From NCBI RefSeq assembly GCF_026965555.1, contig NZ_CP114040.1, positions 4,278,001 to 4,342,000 of the forward strand: 64,000 bases of DNA, given 5' to 3'. The position numbers and the translations under genes were made by a program. This document shows, piece by piece, positions 61,412 to 64,000 of the stretch. Each line of letters begins with the position of its first letter. Positions within the stretch are counted from its first letter, which is position 1. The notes below the pieces were generated by a model, which had not been told where the DNA came from, searched no databases, and was given only the letters and a program-made list of their open reading frames with translations. Source of the stretch: Nannocystis punicea. Its GTDB lineage: Bacteria > Myxococcota_A > Polyangia > Nannocystales > Nannocystaceae.

Positions 61412-62692
61412 GTGAAAGCGGCCGAGCATCAGAACCGCGCGCGCGAGGGGTTCTATCGCCTGCTCGCGGCGGCGATGACGTACGGCTGGGCGCGATTGAT
61501 GGCGTTCATGGCCTGGCTCGCGCTGCTGGTGTCGACCTACGCGTCGCTCGACGGGGTTATCGGCGAGGGCACCGTGGCGCCGCTCGGGCTCGTCACGTTG
61601 AAGACAGTGCCGCTGCTGCTCGCGGTGCTGGTCGCGCTGCCGAACGTGATGCTGCACATCGTCGCGCGCATGATCCTGTTCCGCTTCTCGCGGCGGAACT
61701 TCAACCTGCTGTGCCGCGACGCGCCGGGCGAGGCGGCGCTGCCGGTCGAGGTCAAGGAACGCTGCGAGGCGACGTGGGCCTACGAGCGCGGCCGGGCGCA
61801 GATGCGCTACGAGTCGGGCCTGCTGCCGCAGGTGGGAGTGTTCGGCCTGCTGGCGTCGGCGATGCTGGCGTTCTGCATCCTCGGCATCCACCTGCCGCCG
61901 TCGCAGCTGTTCCCCAACCTCGGCGGCGAGCTGCCGACCTGGCACATCTGGGTCGCGTGGACGGTGCTCAGCACCGCGACGACGTCGTTCATGCTGTCGG
62001 TCGGCCGGATCCTGGTGCGGATCGCCGGCTACGACGCGACCACCCGCACGTTCGCCGACGCGGCCCGCTCGTTCGGCCTGTGCGTGGTCAGCGGCGGGCT
62101 GCTCGCGTGCCTCACCGTGTCGAGCACCGATCCGAAGACCGCGCAGGCGAGCATCGCCATGGGCATCGCAGTCGGGCTGCTCGGCGACCGGGCCTTCATC
62201 GCGGTGTCGAACCGCGCGGCCGCGCTGCTCGGCACCGAGGTCGAGGCCGTCGAGCCGGGCATCGGCCTGCGGGTGATCGAGGGCGTCGGCGCCGAGGACA
62301 GCCAGCGCCTGCAGGAGGAGAACGTGACCTCGGTGCACGCGCTGGCGTTCGTGCCGGTGCCGCGGCTGTTCTTCAACTCGTCGCTCAACCTGCAGCGGAT
62401 CTGCGACTGGCAGGACCAGGCCCTGCTGTTCGTGTACGTCGGCGAGAGCCGGGCCAAGGCGCTGCGCGAGCAGTTCCAGATCCGCGGGGCGATCGACGTC
62501 CAGCGGCTCGGCCGCACTTTCGAGGACATGCCGGCCGAGGTGCAGCAGCAGCTGGTGGTGAGCCTCAACTTCCCGAGTCCGACGCACGCGCGGCAGCTGT
62601 TCGCGCGGCTGGCCGACGACCCGCGCATCGACGAGCTGCGGGCCTATCGCGCGGCGGCGCTGAGCCTCGATCCGCGGTCCGCCGACGCGTGA
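61412..62692 (+). CDS. Multi-pass membrane protein, unknown function
   Basis: A 426-residue protein. The GTG at 61412 gives MKAAEHQNRAREGFYRLLAAAMTYGWARLMAFMAWLALLVSTYASL. About six transmembrane segments occupy the first 285 residues, including TLKTVPLLLAVLVALPNVMLHIVARMILF, GLLASAMLAFCILGIHL, WHIWVAWTVLSTATTSFMLSVGRILV and TAQASIAMGIAVGLLGD. The C-terminal 140 residues are soluble and helical: GIGLRVIEGVGAEDSQRLQEENVTSVHALAFVPVPRLFFNSSLNLQRICDWQDQALLFVYVG. I do not recognise the family. Confidence 0.75.
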   Translation: MKAAEHQNRAREGFYRLLAAAMTYGWARLMAFMAWLALLVSTYASLDGVIGEGTVAPLGLVTLKTVPLLLAVLVALPNVMLHIVARMILFRFSRRNFNLLCRDAPGEAALPVEVKERCEATWAYERGRAQMRYESGLLPQVGVFGLLASAMLAFCILGIHLPPSQLFPNLGGELPTWHIWVAWTVLSTATTSFMLSVGRILVRIAGYDATTRTFADAARSFGLCVVSGGLLACLTVSSTDPKTAQASIAMGIAVGLLGDRAFIAVSNRAAALLGTEVEAVEPGIGLRVIEGVGAEDSQRLQEENVTSVHALAFVPVPRLFFNSSLNLQRICDWQDQALLFVYVGESRAKALREQFQIRGAIDVQRLGRTFEDMPAEVQQQLVVSLNFPSPTHARQLFARLADDPRIDELRAYRAAALSLDPRSADA

Positions 62693-63142
62693 GCCGGGCT
62701 TCGGACGCCGCCGGTGCGCCGCTGCGCGTCAGCCCGACACGCGCAGCGATGACACCGGCGGCGCCCAAACTCGTAGCGATCGCGGTGGCCTGGCCAGGAC
62801 GTCCGCGATCGCCAGGCGGGGGTCGGTCGTCGCCGAGGTCCGGCCGGGGCGCAGCGTGGCGTCCGCGAGGCCGGCGCGCATTGCTGCGAGGCCGGCACCG
62901 GGGGCGCTGCTGAATCGCGGATGGACATCATACGAACTCGCCGACGTGGGCTCGCCTCCAAGTCTGGGCGGACCGTCGGGGGCGGCAATCCGGCGACGAT
63001 GACCTGGGCCACGAGCAGGTCGTCGGAGCGGCGGCGGCGGTTTCGCGGCGGCGCGGCGGCGTCAGGCCACGAACGTCGATCGGACAGGTGTCGGCGGCGC
63101 AGGTGCGACAATTCGGCTGTGTCGCCGATTACGCCCGATCGC
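62693..63142. other. Intergenic stretch, no gene seen
   Basis: About 450 bases between two convergent genes. No frame with recognisable features exists on either strand, and no repeats of the 14-bp family are obvious apart from a GGACAGGTG at 63080. Confidence 0.45.
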
Positions 63143-64000
63143 TCAGAATGCGCCGCTGAGGCCGATGTAGGTGGGCCCGAGACGCGCGCGCAGGCGGGTC
63201 TTGCCGCGGTCGCGGGTGCGCAGGAGCAGCATCGTGCCGGCGGTGCCGAGCAGGGCGCCCGCGGCCAGCAGCGCCGCGCCGCCCCAGTCGGTGTCGAACA
63301 CGAAGCGGCAGCGGCCCGCGAGGTCGACGTCGCGGCCGTCGCAGCGCCCGTGGTAATCCCGGCCGTCGATCGCCAGCAGACCGACGCCGGCGGCCAGCAG
63401 CGGGATGCCGGAGAACAGCAGGCCCCAGCCGGCCCCGCGCAGCTTCAGCGTCTCGGGCGTGCGCCGCAGGTCGACCTGCAGGCTCTCGCGCAGGCCGGCC
63501 ACTGCGACCAGCTCGCGCTCCTCCGGGACGTACCCTTCGGACATGACCCGAACGACATGTTTGCCCTCGAGCACGGCGCGCTCGACCGGGGCGGCGCCGA
63601 CCAGCTGGCCGTCGATGAACACCAGCGCGCCGGCCGGGGTGGTCGCGATCTCGAAGGTCGGCGGCGGCTTGGCCAGGGCGTCGAGCTTGGCCAGCAGGCG
63701 CGCGGCCTGATCGGCGGTCAGCGCCCGCAGCTCGGCCAGGCCGCACAGCTCGCAGCCGCGCTCGCTCTCGGCCGCGCGCCCGAGGTCGCGGGTGGCGACG
63801 AGCTCGAGCCGCAGGGTGTAGTCGCGGTCGCTGACGGTGACCTGGGCCCGCAGGACGAAGGCGGCGCCGAGCTGGTCGCGCAGCCGCTCGAGGCAGGCGT
63901 CGTCGCTGCACGGGCCGGCGGCCGCGCGGGCCACCGCCTCGGCGTCGAGCAGCTGCAGCCGCCCCCGCGCCAGGCCGCCGCGCAGGTCCTGCTCGAGCTG
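63143..64000 (-). CDS. PEGA-domain protein (partial, runs off the window)
   Basis: At least 285 residues, missing its N-terminus beyond 64000. The visible start reads QLEQDLRGGLARGRLQLLDAEAVARAAAGPCSDDACLERLRDQLGAAFVLRAQV. That resembles the TolB-like N-terminal segment that precedes PEGA domains in myxobacterial proteins. The PEGA domain is FEIATTPAGALVFIDGQLVGAAPVERAVLEGKHVVRVMSEGYVPEERELV. The end has two transmembrane segments (WGLLFSGIPLLAAGVGLLAI and GAALLAAGALLGTAGTMLLL) and a short C-terminal tail. PEGA proteins are surface or periplasmic with unknown partners. Hairpin units near 63541 and 63555 lie inside the PEGA coding sequence. Confidence 0.82.
   Translation of the reverse strand, partial: QLEQDLRGGLARGRLQLLDAEAVARAAAGPCSDDACLERLRDQLGAAFVLRAQVTVSDRDYTLRLELVATRDLGRAAESERGCELCGLAELRALTADQAARLLAKLDALAKPPPTFEIATTPAGALVFIDGQLVGAAPVERAVLEGKHVVRVMSEGYVPEERELVAVAGLRESLQVDLRRTPETLKLRGAGWGLLFSGIPLLAAGVGLLAIDGRDYHGRCDGRDVDLAGRCRFVFDTDWGGAALLAAGALLGTAGTMLLLRTRDRGKTRLRARLGPTYIGLSGAF

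Noticed and set aside
62644..63111. A 155-residue leftward frame after the membrane protein
   Set aside because: Its translation is low-complexity Arg/Ala/Pro and partly overlaps the end of a real gene.

Overview
The window is very GC-rich bacterial DNA, densely coded on both strands. It looks like a myxobacterium, most probably of the Nannocystis/Plesiocystis group (inference). The support is: three eukaryotic-type Ser/Thr protein kinases, many small lipoproteins with Thr/Gly/Ser-rich linkers, a MYXO-CTERM-like sorting tail on a trypsin-like protease, an AgmX/PglI-like lipoprotein, TPR and HEAT proteins of unknown role, and a contact-dependent effector island. No phage, transposase, rRNA or CRISPR array was seen. 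One tRNA-Met(CAT) is present.

Layout. 1-6.3 kb: partial ArsC/Spx-like gene, OmpA-family porin, an ACP-FAAL-PlsC fusion, a pirin. 6.4-14.2 kb: a V4R/PAS histidine kinase and two divergent Ser/Thr kinases, one with a tail of about 1000 low-complexity residues. 14.2-20.6 kb: tRNA-Met, then a butyrate/beta-oxidation type operon (thiolase, 3-hydroxyacyl-CoA dehydrogenase, crotonase, acyl-CoA dehydrogenase), a lipoprotein and a second acyl-CoA dehydrogenase. 20.6-27.5 kb: housekeeping (RlmD/TrmA-like RNA methyltransferase, DNA polymerase III delta), lipoproteins, PilZ protein, a FliA-like sigma factor. 27.5-32.2 kb: Hsp70, J-like protein and membrane protein operon. 32.6-42.6 kb: GNAT, a transmembrane Ser/Thr kinase overlapping a TPR lipoprotein, more lipoproteins, a vWA protein, an ATP-grasp protein. 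42.7-48.7 kb: a tightly overlapped VgrG, PAAR, toxin-like effector, putative immunity protein and FHA-DUF4123 chaperone set. 48.7-64 kb: repeat-rich DNA, a histidine kinase behind a 48-bp minisatellite, HEAT protein, pectinacetylesterase-like and trypsin-like secreted proteins, BNR-repeat lipoprotein, SnoaL-like and membrane proteins, and a partial PEGA protein at the edge.

The most unusual signal is not a gene. Across the whole window there is a short element made of a degenerate 10-bp palindrome (consensus GGACATGTCC, often with CAGG or CCTG in the core) followed by a 4-nt spacer, so that units repeat every 14 bp. Neighbouring units can pair as a 10-bp stem with a tetraloop (TTCG, GAAG, CTCG and similar). 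I located more than 40 sites by eye: arrays of 5-7 units between convergent genes, pairs at gene starts and ends, a perfect intrinsic terminator, and copies inside coding sequence, including conserved protein domains. Larger tandem repeats (48, 51, 60, 71, 82, about 103-148 and 124 bp) are also present, and several carry a core of the same kind. Start codons were chosen by alignment to the expected N-terminus, a visible Shine-Dalgarno sequence, or overlap with the upstream gene. Several are GTG or TTG.
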